The translations under genes were made by a program, and so were the position numbers. Source: an uncultured Neisseriaceae bacterium (GTDB lineage: Bacteria; Pseudomonadota; Gammaproteobacteria; Burkholderiales; UBA11063). Taken from it: DNA of 13,502 bases. This document shows, one piece after another, positions 1 to 6,614 of the stretch (positions within the stretch are counted from its first letter, which is position 1; the number at the start of each line of letters is the position of its first letter). The notes beneath the pieces were generated by a model. That model was given only the letters and a program-made list of their open reading frames with translations. It did not search any database and was not told where the DNA came from. Location: positions 1-13,502 of the forward strand of contig CAITEL010000237.1 of NCBI GenBank assembly GCA_903891375.1, in the 5' to 3' direction.

Positions 1-156
1 TAATACGTACAGCTCGTATAGTTTTTAGGTTTATTAAGTATAAAAGTTAAATAAAATATTTTAAATTTAGTAACCCTTAGATTTTTTATTTGGCATAGCT
101 ATTGTTGCACAATTGATTATAGCTAATAAGAGAAAACCTCAACGAAAGATTGAAAA
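1..156 (+). promoter_or_regulatory. Leader region upstream of the replication initiator gene
   Basis: This A+T-rich stretch precedes the initiator gene and should carry its promoter. Weak candidates are TTGGCA at 90-95 and GATTAT at 115-120, with a 19-bp gap. The start codon at 157 has only a poor ribosome-binding site (AACGAAAG about 10 nt upstream). Two small dyads are visible: ATACG/CGTAT near 3-19 and ATAGCTAT at 95-102. I see no array of direct repeats (iterons) of the sort Rep_3 initiators usually bind. If iterons exist, they probably lie to the left of the window. Confidence 0.3.
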
Positions 157-1485
157 ATGGCTAATAATATTGACGTTATAAAAAACAAGAAATTTAGGCA
201 GTCTAATCATTTAATCGAGTCACCGCATGCTCAAGAATTTTCAGTACATGAAATTAAATTGTTTGAGTTTTCAGTTGCTTCTTGTACCCAAGATGATTAT
301 GTATTTGTTCAAAATAAAAGTGATAAAGAATTTTATCTTAGTAGTAGTGAATTAGCTAATATATTAAATACAAGTGTTTCAGTTATTTCACATGAAATAG
401 AGAAAACAGCAAAACGAATTATGACTAAAATGTTGCATTTAAGAAAAGAATTATCTGATGGTTCTATTCAATTTGAATTGATAAATATTATTCCATATGC
501 TCGTTATATGGATGGAGTTTTTAAATTTAGACTCAATTACTCAATTATTCCATATTTAATTGAAATTAAAGAGAAATTCACAGAATTTCAATTATCATAC
601 TTGTTAGCGATGAATAGTGCTTCAGCGATAAAATTGTACAAATTATTATTTCAATATAAACAAATAAAATCTCGGGTTTTTACAGTTGATGACTTAAAAT
701 CTCAATTTGGACTTCACTCTAAATATAAACAATATAATGATTTCAAAAAAAATATTATATCTCCTTCAGTTTTGCAAATAAATGCAAAAACTGATTTATA
801 TGTAACTTTTAATGAGATTAAATTTGGTCGTAAAGTAGAAAAAATTAAATTTGAAATGAAACTACAAAATAAACCTATTCATCCAGATTTTATAGATAAA
901 GAGACTCTCGTAATCGATGTCAAACAATTATCTATAATAGAAAATCCTGAATTGTCAGGAATTGATAAGTTATTATCAGGTATTGAATCTGAATTATCAG
1001 ATAAAACAAAGAAATTAATTGCTAAGGTTTATAAAGAGAATGGTGTAGAATATGTAGAGGCTAGTATTAAATATGCGACCAAACACTCTAAATCTAATTT
1101 GGATAAGTATTTGCATGATACGTTGGTTAATAGATGGGCAGATGTTGAGGTGCAAAAAATACTAAATAAGAAAACCGAAGAACAAAAACAACTTCAAATA
1201 GCAAAACAAAAACAACAAGAATCTAATGCTAAGTTGCAAGCTAATGAACAAAAAAAATTAATGATTGTAGTTGAATGGAATAATTTAACTAATGAACAAC
1301 AAGAAAAATATACTAAATATGCTACCAATTTAATTAATATATATAACCAAAAATTAAAAATATTTCCAACAATCGTAGAGGATTTGCCTATATGTTGTTT
1401 TGCCGTTAGTCAAAATAAGTCTTATAACTTAAGCATCGAAGGATTTTGTAAAACTCTATTGAATGAAGTGCTACATGTTGTATAA
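157..1485 (+). CDS. Plasmid replication initiation protein, Rep_3/RepB family
   Basis: A 442-residue initiator of the Rep_3 (RepB) family, which binds iterons at a plasmid origin and opens it for theta replication. The family pattern is visible. Residues 15-40 resemble the N-terminal N-x-L and E-x-K-x-F segment. Residues 124-135 (FRLNYSIIPYL) and 141-164 (FTEFQLSYLLAM, then AIKLYKLL) match the characteristic junction between the two winged-helix domains. The second winged helix covers roughly 165-237. The last ~200 residues go beyond the core and include a Q/K/E-rich, coiled-coil-prone stretch near 335-370; their role is unknown. Many family members are nearer 250-330 residues, so this one is long. 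It is convergent with the KfrA-like gene and ends in a hairpin terminator. The family call is firm; incompatibility group and host range cannot be told. Confidence 0.88.
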   Translation: MANNIDVIKNKKFRQSNHLIESPHAQEFSVHEIKLFEFSVASCTQDDYVFVQNKSDKEFYLSSSELANILNTSVSVISHEIEKTAKRIMTKMLHLRKELSDGSIQFELINIIPYARYMDGVFKFRLNYSIIPYLIEIKEKFTEFQLSYLLAMNSASAIKLYKLLFQYKQIKSRVFTVDDLKSQFGLHSKYKQYNDFKKNIISPSVLQINAKTDLYVTFNEIKFGRKVEKIKFEMKLQNKPIHPDFIDKETLVIDVKQLSIIENPELSGIDKLLSGIESELSDKTKKLIAKVYKENGVEYVEASIKYATKHSKSNLDKYLHDTLVNRWADVEVQKILNKKTEEQKQLQIAKQKQQESNAKLQANEQKKLMIVVEWNNLTNEQQEKYTKYATNLINIYNQKLKIFPTIVEDLPICCFAVSQNKSYNLSIEGFCKTLLNEVLHVV

Positions 1486-1488
1486 TAC

Positions 1489-1520
1489 TAGCGATAGCTA
1501 GCTATTTGCTACTTTTTTTT
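1489..1520 (+). terminator. Rho-independent terminator of the rep gene
   Basis: TAGC at 1489-1492 pairs with GCTA at 1508-1511, and ATAG at 1494-1497 pairs with CTAT at 1502-1505, making an interrupted stem. Eight T residues follow at 1513-1520. It begins 4 nt after the rep stop codon and overlaps the 3' end of the convergent KfrA-like gene. There is no matching A tract on the left, so it should act only on rep transcripts. Confidence 0.6.
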
Positions 1521-2048
1521 GATAGATTCATTATATTTAAATTCTAATATCTGAGCATTTTTTTCTGCTTCAAACTTTTCTTTAGTTGTTAATTCTAACT
1601 TGTCCTGTAACAATTTCAGTTGATTTTTAATATCATCAATAGTGACTTGGTTGATATTAATATTTTCCTTAGCCAATATCATATAGTTTTTATATTCCTC
1701 GATTTGTTTTTGACTATTTTCTATGGTAGAAGCTTGTTCAGCAACAATTTGCTTCAATTCAATATTTAATGACTCTAGTGTATCAATTTTACCTTTATAG
1801 ATATTTACAGTATCATTAATAGATGATGCTCTATATTTTGCTATTGCTATTTTTAAATCGTCGGGTATAGTTTTATCATCAATTTGTATTTCTTGTTCGG
1901 AACGCCATTGCTTAATAAAATCTGAAATTCTTACAATATTACCACCAGCCCTCGAAATAAGATTCTTTACCGTAATTTTTTCCCCAGAGTTAACCATTTC
2001 ATTTATTACAGTTTTTACCTCATCATATGTTATACCAGCTTTACTCAT
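1509..2048 (-). CDS. KfrA-like DNA-binding protein with long coiled coil
   Basis: A 179-residue protein. Residues 1-50 fit the KfrA_N helix-turn-helix region: a start like MSKAGITYDEV, then ITVKNLISRAGGN, then ISDFIKQWRSEQE. From about residue 78 to the C-terminus it is almost uninterrupted charged helix (for example IEEYKNYMILAKENIN and LQDKLELTTKEKFEAE), predicted to be a coiled coil. KfrA of IncP plasmids is an autoregulated DNA-binding protein whose coiled coil multimerises and aids stable inheritance. A similar nucleoid-like or regulatory role is inferred here from fold and position beside rep. AAGG lies about 7 nt before the ATG. It reads toward rep, and a 12-bp perfect inverted repeat brackets its likely promoter. 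Confidence 0.8.
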   Translation of the reverse strand: MSKAGITYDEVKTVINEMVNSGEKITVKNLISRAGGNIVRISDFIKQWRSEQEIQIDDKTIPDDLKIAIAKYRASSINDTVNIYKGKIDTLESLNIELKQIVAEQASTIENSQKQIEEYKNYMILAKENININQVTIDDIKNQLKLLQDKLELTTKEKFEAEKNAQILEFKYNESIKKK

Positions 2049-2061
2049 TTTTTTACCTTAT

Positions 2062-2113
2062 AAGATAATTTAAGATAACGTTATTATACATTATTTTAAA
2101 TTATCTTTGTAAA
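2062..2113 (-). promoter_or_regulatory. Likely autoregulated promoter/operator of the KfrA-like gene
   Basis: Read on the minus strand, TTTACA (2113-2108) and TATAAT (2088-2083) form a -35/-10 pair with a somewhat long 19-bp spacer. AAGATAATTTAA at 2062-2073 is an exact inverted copy of TTAAATTATCTT at 2096-2107, so the -10 box lies between the two arms. The palindrome ATAACGTTAT (2075-2084) touches the -10 box, and TAAGATAA is repeated at 2061-2068 and 2071-2078. KfrA proteins repress their own promoters, so an operator is the natural reading. Confidence 0.55.
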
Positions 2114-2185
2114 TATTTTTAAGGTTTTCTCCAGAGTTACTGTTTTAGGTATTTCATTTTTAAAAGAGGGAATATTTTGGGATAA

Positions 2186-2199
2186 TTTCTAATTAGAAA
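2186..2199. repeat. 14-bp perfect palindrome in the control region
   Basis: TTTCTAATTAGAAA is its own reverse complement. It lies midway between the divergent genes, just left of the first CTCG hairpin. It fits a binding site for a dimeric regulator, although in A+T-rich DNA a palindrome of this length can arise by chance. Confidence 0.4.
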
Positions 2200-2202
2200 A
2201 TG

Positions 2203-2297
2203 TACTCGTCTTTTTGGCGAGCTATAACCATTCAATATAGTAAAAATCAATAACTTAGCTTAAAAAATAATTCATTAACTCGCCAAATAGGCGAGTA
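2203..2297. repeat. Pair of CTCG...CGAG hairpins that are also inverted copies of each other
   Basis: The first element is CTCGTC-TTTTT-GGCGAG (2205-2221; one G:U pair in RNA). The second is CTCGCC-AAATA-GGCGAG (2279-2295; perfect 6-bp stem). The 19-bp segments 2203-2221 and 2279-2297 are inverted copies matching at 17 of 19 positions, with 57 bp between them. Their G+C-rich stems stand out from the surrounding A+T-rich DNA. The second lies where the -35 region of the promoter at 2308 would be, so an operator pair for a looping repressor is plausible. Neither has a clean following T tract, so they are poor terminators. Confidence 0.6.
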
Positions 2298-2307
2298 TCC
2301 TCCACCC

Positions 2308-2324
2308 TATAATATTTTAAAATA
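2308..2324 (+). promoter_or_regulatory. Probable promoter -10 box and start-site palindrome of the transfer operon
   Basis: TATAAT at 2308-2313 is a perfect -10 box about 50 bp before the first gene of the operon. No good -35 box lies 16-18 bp upstream; that space is taken by the CTCGCC/GGCGAG hairpin, which suggests an activator- or repressor-controlled promoter. The perfect palindrome TATTTTAAAATA (2313-2324) covers the expected transcription start. The same 12-mer occurs at 10803-10814 beside the ribbon-helix-helix-like gene. Confidence 0.45.
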
Positions 2325-2362
2325 CTCCCTAGACAAATTAATTTTAAGGGAGTTGATCTAAT

Positions 2363-2959
2363 ATGTTTGCAATTAATGATGAGCAATATTTTTTAATAAT
2401 CAAAGATTTAAATTTATATCCAGAAATTAAGCAAAACACAATTAAGATGCTTGAGCAAATTATGAATGCATTTATTTTGCTCAGCGTTAATAATATTCAA
2501 GCGGGAATTGATAAGGTTTTAGAGTTGGAGCATGTTTGTCAACCATTTCTAAAAGAGTCTTATATTGACGTATTGGAACGAGTACGACCAATGTTAAAAG
2601 AATTAAGGATTGGTGTTGCACAAGGTGAGCAAGTACGAGCATTTTACGCAAATTATAATGATGAAAGTAAGCATTATGATGAAATTGGAAAACAAGAACC
2701 AATGAATTTAGAATTTTCTTTATTAAAAAAATTAAGTTATGATGGTAAAAATATTATATGGGAGGATACGTTTGCTGGCTGGGTAAATAATATTATGGTA
2801 GAACGTGAATCAAAGACAAATCATCAACCCAACGATAAACTTATTAATAGTAGAATATTTCAAAAGGTGCAGGATCTGCACTGGGAAATTGTGCATGTGA
2901 TTTTAGATGAAACACGTAAGTACGCTGATGAATATAGTCAAAAATTGAGTATCATGTAA
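2363..2959 (+). CDS. Unrecognised cytoplasmic protein, first gene of the transfer operon
   Basis: A 198-residue protein I do not recognise. It has no signal peptide, no membrane segment and one cysteine. The first ~90 residues look mainly helical (for example YPEIKQNTIKMLEQIMNAF). The middle is charged and polar, and the C-terminus is again helical (VQDLHWEIVHVILDETRKYA). The start is supported by AAGGGAG at 2346-2352, ten nt before the ATG. As first gene after a palindrome-rich promoter it could be a regulator or accessory factor of transfer, but no DNA-binding motif is evident. Confidence 0.7.
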   Translation: MFAINDEQYFLIIKDLNLYPEIKQNTIKMLEQIMNAFILLSVNNIQAGIDKVLELEHVCQPFLKESYIDVLERVRPMLKELRIGVAQGEQVRAFYANYNDESKHYDEIGKQEPMNLEFSLLKKLSYDGKNIIWEDTFAGWVNNIMVERESKTNHQPNDKLINSRIFQKVQDLHWEIVHVILDETRKYADEYSQKLSIM

Positions 2960-3008
2960 TAGGCTATGTAGTCTATGTATTATATTTAGTGTATCTAAGG
3001 AGAAACAA

Positions 3009-3236
3009 ATGGAACAAACAATTACATTTAAAAATATAGAACATACCATCAATCATATTGCTGCTGATTTATTTTTAGAAAATAAGTTTATAGTTAGATT
3101 AGCTGTAAATAATATGGAGCATTTAGTTAATTCTGCAAATACTAATATTGGCTTATATGAGTATTTCAGAAAGGCAATGCTTGAATGCATTGATAGATTT
3201 GGTGCATATAAAAGTGATAGTAAGGAGATACATTAA
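3009..3236 (+). CDS. Unrecognised 75-residue protein
   Basis: A small soluble protein with no signal peptide or membrane helix and one cysteine. It looks helical throughout. The ribosome-binding site AAGGAG (2997-3002) six nt before the ATG is strong. One base separates its stop codon from the start of the next gene, and its own last codons contain that gene's AAGGAG, so the two are probably translated as a unit. No family is recognised; a link to transfer is inferred only from the operon. Confidence 0.65.
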   Translation: MEQTITFKNIEHTINHIAADLFLENKFIVRLAVNNMEHLVNSANTNIGLYEYFRKAMLECIDRFGAYKSDSKEIH

Positions 3237-3237
3237 A

Positions 3238-3531
3238 ATGTCCTTATTAAGAAAAATCTATTTAATTCCTGTGTTTTTTAGTATGCAGTGCATTTTTGCT
3301 GATAATTCAAAACTACAGGAACAATTAATGTTAATTGCATCTCAAGAAGCCCAGATTGCGAATATCGGTGCAAATAAGACAACAATGCTTTATGGTGCTG
3401 GTGACGTATTGGCTATTATTAATCGTTGGAATTATATTGAAAATAAATCATCACTGAATAATCAACAAATAGAACAAATTAAGCAACTAGAGCAACAAAA
3501 AATGAATTTATTAAAACAGGTGCATAATTGA
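3238..3531 (+). CDS. Small exported protein, unrecognised, directly before traU
   Basis: Translation is taken from the ATG at 3238, giving 97 residues. AAGGAG at 3222-3227 lies ten nt upstream, and the product then starts with a classical signal peptide (K6, hydrophobic core, cleavage likely after CIFA at about residue 22). An in-frame ATG at 3148 would overlap the preceding gene and bury the signal peptide. The mature part, about 75 residues, begins with a helical Q/E-rich segment, has a short G-rich middle (YGAGDV) and ends in a Q/K-rich helix (IEQIKQLEQQKMNLLKQ) likely to form a coiled coil. A cysteine sits inside the signal peptide (FSMQC) but the context is a poor lipobox. It may be a periplasmic partner of the mating apparatus. 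No family is recognised. Confidence 0.7.
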   Translation: MSLLRKIYLIPVFFSMQCIFADNSKLQEQLMLIASQEAQIANIGANKTTMLYGAGDVLAIINRWNYIENKSSLNNQQIEQIKQLEQQKMNLLKQVHN

Positions 3532-4697
3532 AAAAGTTAATGTTATCTATTGTTGGTGCAATGTTGGTGGGTACTACTTTCAATAGTTATGCAATACCAA
3601 CTAATTGTCATGGTAGGTTCATGAATCCAATTACAGATATTTGTTGGTCGTGTTTGTTTCCTATGTTTATAGGTCCAATACCAATGGTATTTAATATTGG
3701 CAATCAAAAGGGTGGAACGATTATAGATGATGACAAAATTATTCCACCTGGAATACCTGGAGTCGTGCCTGGTAGATTACCTGCGGGGTTATGTGCTTGT
3801 CCTGAGCGAGATGTGGCACTAATGCCAATAGGGTTGATGATGTCATATTATGAACCATCACGATTTGTTGATGTAACCAAGTCACCTTTTTGTATGGTTG
3901 GTTTGGGCGGGGTTGATATGTCTGCAGGATTGTCTGGGTTACTTCCTGCGCCTGGATATGGAGATGAAAAGCATGGATTAGAAACGCAAAGCAGTTTTTA
4001 TCAAGTACACTGGTTTATGGATCCTATAATGGCAATTCTGGGAATTATTGATACTGGGTGTAATCTAGGTATGAGTAAATCAATGGATTTAATGTTTATG
4101 TCAGAAGTTGACCCAACTTGGAATGATGACTCATTATCTATTATTTTCTCACCTGAAGTGGTGTTATTTAGTTCATTGCCAGCACAATTAGCTTGTGGGG
4201 CTGATTGTATTGCTAGTAGTTTACCAAATATTCCAACAGACAATACACCGATTCTGCCTACACCATATTATATCAGACCGACAACGCCAACCAACCCTGC
4301 ATCTGCAAGTAATCCGAGTAAAGCATTGTTTTGGTGTGGTGGATGTCAAGGTTCATTATATCCATTAGATGGTAATAATTCAGATAGTGCGTATGCAGTA
4401 CAAACCACGATTTTATCTGCTGAAAAAGTTACTGGATTGGTTCATAGGATGGGTATAGAAGATTACACGACTGGAATTTTTGGTATGTGTAATAACTTAA
4501 TGCCCGACATGTTTATGGATAAATCAGAGTGGAAGTATTCAATGGGATTTCCTGTGCCACAAACTGCCTATACTCCAGTATGCTGTAATTCATTTGGTGA
4601 AACCGATGCATTGTGGAACTCTGGGGCTTCTTTCCCATATACGGGGGAAGATTTTAGTTACATGATGTATCATGAACGTGATTGTTGTTTTTTGTAA
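3528..4697 (+). CDS. traU: TraU, F-type conjugal transfer pilus assembly protein
   Basis: TraU is a periplasmic, disulfide-rich protein required for F-type DNA transfer and normal pilus numbers. The start (NCHGRFMNPITDICWSC after the signal peptide) is highly characteristic of the family, as are the paired cysteines near the C-terminus (PVCCN and the final DCCFL). Residues 1-22 form a signal peptide ending NSYA. A CxxC lies at 39-42 and there are 16 cysteines in all. At 389 residues it is somewhat longer than F TraU (about 330); a P/T/S-rich insert around 235-260 may account for part of this. The start is TTG at 3528, overlapping the upstream TGA as TTGA. This gives the lysine-rich n-region expected of a signal peptide, whereas the internal ATG at 3540 would lose it. 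Translation is probably coupled to the upstream gene. Confidence 0.92.
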   Translation: MKKLMLSIVGAMLVGTTFNSYAIPTNCHGRFMNPITDICWSCLFPMFIGPIPMVFNIGNQKGGTIIDDDKIIPPGIPGVVPGRLPAGLCACPERDVALMPIGLMMSYYEPSRFVDVTKSPFCMVGLGGVDMSAGLSGLLPAPGYGDEKHGLETQSSFYQVHWFMDPIMAILGIIDTGCNLGMSKSMDLMFMSEVDPTWNDDSLSIIFSPEVVLFSSLPAQLACGADCIASSLPNIPTDNTPILPTPYYIRPTTPTNPASASNPSKALFWCGGCQGSLYPLDGNNSDSAYAVQTTILSAEKVTGLVHRMGIEDYTTGIFGMCNNLMPDMFMDKSEWKYSMGFPVPQTAYTPVCCNSFGETDALWNSGASFPYTGEDFSYMMYHERDCCFL

Positions 4698-4705
4698 GGT
4701 GTTGT

Positions 4706-4945
4706 ATGCAATCAAATATAAAAATAAAAATTAGGCAAAACCCCCAAATTGGTCAATTAATGAATGATCTAAATAATGTATACCAGAATTTAGCAATGTG
4801 CAGATTAACAAAGCATAAAACATTTACGGGTACAGGTGAATATATACTTTTTACAGCACTAAGTTACGTAAGATTAGAAAGCGTTTGTAAGGAATTAGAA
4901 GTAGTCATCAATAGGTTGAAGTTTATAGATTGGGAGACTAAATAA
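4706..4945 (+). CDS. Unrecognised 79-residue protein between traU and trbC
   Basis: The preferred start is ATG 4706, with AAGG six nt upstream; a TTG at 4682 would overlap traU and add a cysteine-rich hydrophobic stub. The product has no signal peptide or membrane span, is basic at the N-terminus (IKIKIRQNP) and looks helical, ending near VCKELEVVINRLKF. Its stop is four nt before the trbC start. No family is recognised. Real-gene status rests on the tight fit between two confident genes and the ribosome-binding site. Confidence 0.6.
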   Translation: MQSNIKIKIRQNPQIGQLMNDLNNVYQNLAMCRLTKHKTFTGTGEYILFTALSYVRLESVCKELEVVINRLKFIDWETK

Positions 4946-4949
4946 TACC

Positions 4950-5798
4950 ATGTTTAGAAATATATTTATTATTGGTTGCTTTGGACTTGTTAGTCAACTA
5001 TATGCTGATAATACAGTCGTATTAAATCATGAACAACTGCAACAAACACAAAGTGAAATTATGAAACAGGGGAATGATGCTATTGCAAAAGCTCAGCAAG
5101 CACAAAAAGAACTTTCCACAATTAAACTAAAGCAATTAGACTTATCATCAACTGAATCTGAGATACAACAAGCAAATGAAGTGTTTAAACATATTCAACC
5201 GTTAAATATTAAATTACCTACTGGAGAAAAGTATCAGTTGTATTCTGAATCAATTGTTAGTGACGCTAAACAATATACTGATAGTTTTACTAATCATACA
5301 CCGATTGATATCAATCAAACCATCAGTGATTATAATGCGATGTTAAAAAATGCTAAATCTAATCTTGGACAAAGTAGATTGTTAATTTTTATAAGTAGCT
5401 CAATGCCTAAAAAAACGATTATTAATCTAATGGCACAATCATCAAGCATTGGGGCAGTTTTTATTGTAAGGGGTGTAATGAATGGTTCATATGTTAAAAC
5501 GTATAAATATTTTTATGGGTTAAAAGGAGATAACACTGTTGGAATAATGATAAACCCAACGCTATTTAAAGCACTTGCGATTGATAGTGTACCAACATTT
5601 GCATTATATAAATCATCGCAAGATTTGATGAAAACAGCGTGTAATGTATCGCCAACCTATGTAAAGGTGAGTGGTGATGTGCCAGTTCAATATGCATTAA
5701 CCCAGCTACAAAATTCTAAAATTACTGATTTGTCACAAATAGCAACAAATGAACTACATGTATTAGATAATGATAATTTTTATAATAAAAGGAGATAA
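4950..5798 (+). CDS. trbC: TrbC, F-type conjugal transfer pilus assembly protein
   Basis: TrbC of F-type systems is a periplasmic thioredoxin-fold protein needed for pilus assembly that works with TraW and TraU. The TrbC_Ftype domain is clear at residues 143-220: LLIFISSSMP at the start, VRGVMNGS at 173-180, and NPTLFKALAIDSVPTF at 202-217, with the proline expected before the last strand of the fold. There is no CxxC, so it is not a redox enzyme. Residues 1-19 form a signal peptide ending LYA. Residues 27-80 are Q/A/K-rich and helical, probably a coiled coil. At 282 residues it is longer than F TrbC (about 212) because of this N-terminal part. The ribosome-binding site is weak (GGGAG 13 nt upstream), so coupling to the gene four nt before is likely. 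Confidence 0.9.
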   Translation: MFRNIFIIGCFGLVSQLYADNTVVLNHEQLQQTQSEIMKQGNDAIAKAQQAQKELSTIKLKQLDLSSTESEIQQANEVFKHIQPLNIKLPTGEKYQLYSESIVSDAKQYTDSFTNHTPIDINQTISDYNAMLKNAKSNLGQSRLLIFISSSMPKKTIINLMAQSSSIGAVFIVRGVMNGSYVKTYKYFYGLKGDNTVGIMINPTLFKALAIDSVPTFALYKSSQDLMKTACNVSPTYVKVSGDVPVQYALTQLQNSKITDLSQIATNELHVLDNDNFYNKRR

Positions 5799-5801
5799 GT
5801 G

Positions 5802-6614
5802 ATGAAGTTAAAACAAATTAAACGAGTACTGCTAATTTTATCTGCTGTAGGGTTATTTAACAGTGCAATGGCATACGCAACTACAAATAAGGCTAATCTT
5901 ACAGCACCTAAAACAATATCAACTAATTTTGTGCCACAAGCGACCATAGATAAAAAGGTTTTAGATTATTTTCATAAATTGTTGCCGACAACCACAATTG
6001 ATAGTGTGTATACCACACCATACCCAGATACATATGCTTTAGTAATTGGAGTTAATTTGGTCTATGGTAATTTAAGTTCGCCCTATTTAATTTCTGGGCA
6101 TATGTTTAACATATATACACAAGATGATATTACAGAACGGCTACAAAAGATACACACACCCAAGATAGATCTTTCAAAAATTAATATTGCGGATGCGGTT
6201 GTAGTTAAGTCACCCAATAAGGTTAATAAAAAGTTGATTATTTTTATTGACCCAGATTGTCCCTATTGTAGACAATTGGAGCAACAAATTTCATCACATA
6301 ATATAGGTAAAAAAGCAAACATTTATTATATGATGATGCCGTTATCTATGCATCCTAATGCTAAAGAACACAGTAAAAATATTTTATGCTCAACAAATTC
6401 TATTAAGACGTTAGAGGATTATATGGTTAAAAATAATGAAACCCCAGATGTTAAATTAATTCCAGATTGTAACATTGAACCAGTATTAGAAAGAACAGGC
6501 TCGACAGCACGAGTATTAAATATAAATGCAACACCAGTAATTATAACTGGAGCTGGGGATTTAATTATGGGCGCAGATATTGAAGCAATTAACAATTATT
6601 TATCGAAACAGTAA
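5802..6614 (+). CDS. DsbC-like thiol:disulfide isomerase of the transfer operon
   Basis: A periplasmic disulfide isomerase of the DsbC type, 270 residues with signal peptide. The n-region MKLKQIKR and core to about residue 26 form the signal peptide. Residues ~45-120 correspond to the DsbC N-terminal dimerisation domain, and ~140-270 to the thioredoxin fold. The active site CPYC is at 153-156 in IDPDCPYC. A second cysteine pair, 196 and 223, matches the structural disulfide of DsbC, and the cis-proline lies in NATP (P245). ATG 5802 is chosen over GTG 5799 because AAGGAG (5789-5794) is seven nt from it. Between trbC and a DsbA-like gene, it probably corrects disulfides in TraU and TraN, the job done by TrbB (and aided by DsbC) in F-type systems. 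Confidence 0.9.
   Translation: MKLKQIKRVLLILSAVGLFNSAMAYATTNKANLTAPKTISTNFVPQATIDKKVLDYFHKLLPTTTIDSVYTTPYPDTYALVIGVNLVYGNLSSPYLISGHMFNIYTQDDITERLQKIHTPKIDLSKINIADAVVVKSPNKVNKKLIIFIDPDCPYCRQLEQQISSHNIGKKANIYYMMMPLSMHPNAKEHSKNILCSTNSIKTLEDYMVKNNETPDVKLIPDCNIEPVLERTGSTARVLNINATPVIITGAGDLIMGADIEAINNYLSKQ

Larger units (their letters stand above)
2049..2362. other. 314-bp non-coding control region between divergent kfrA-like and transfer-operon genes
   Basis: No plausible gene lies here. The stretch holds divergent promoters and an unusual number of dyads: a 12-bp inverted repeat (2062-2073/2096-2107), a 10-bp palindrome (2075-2084), a 14-bp palindrome (2186-2199), two CTCG...CGAG hairpins (2205-2221, 2279-2295) and a 12-bp palindrome (2313-2324). 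It may combine operators for the KfrA-like protein and a transfer-gene regulator. An origin of transfer or a partition site is also possible but not shown by any signature I recognise. Confidence 0.6.

Noticed and set aside
1..156. Iteron array of a replication origin
   Set aside because: I looked for tandem direct repeats of about 18-22 bp and found only short dyads.
2205..2221. CTCGTC/GGCGAG hairpin as a rho-independent terminator
   Set aside because: No gene ends nearby, there is no T tract after the stem, and a similar hairpin recurs in inverted orientation, which fits a protein-binding site better.
2487..2702. 71-residue reading frame on the minus strand
   Set aside because: Lies inside the 198-residue + strand gene, has no ribosome-binding site and gives a histidine-rich sequence typical of a reverse-frame shadow.
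2950..2980. CTATGTA direct repeat after the first operon gene
   Set aside because: Two 7-bp copies in an A+T-rich gap; too short to mean more than chance, and it forms no hairpin.
3148..3237. Upstream extension of the small exported gene before traU
   Set aside because: ATG 3238 has AAGGAG and begins a signal peptide; the longer form overlaps the preceding gene and would place the signal peptide internally.
4001..4243. 80-residue reading frame on the minus strand
   Set aside because: Wholly antisense to traU, whose identity is firm; no start signal or neighbour supports it.
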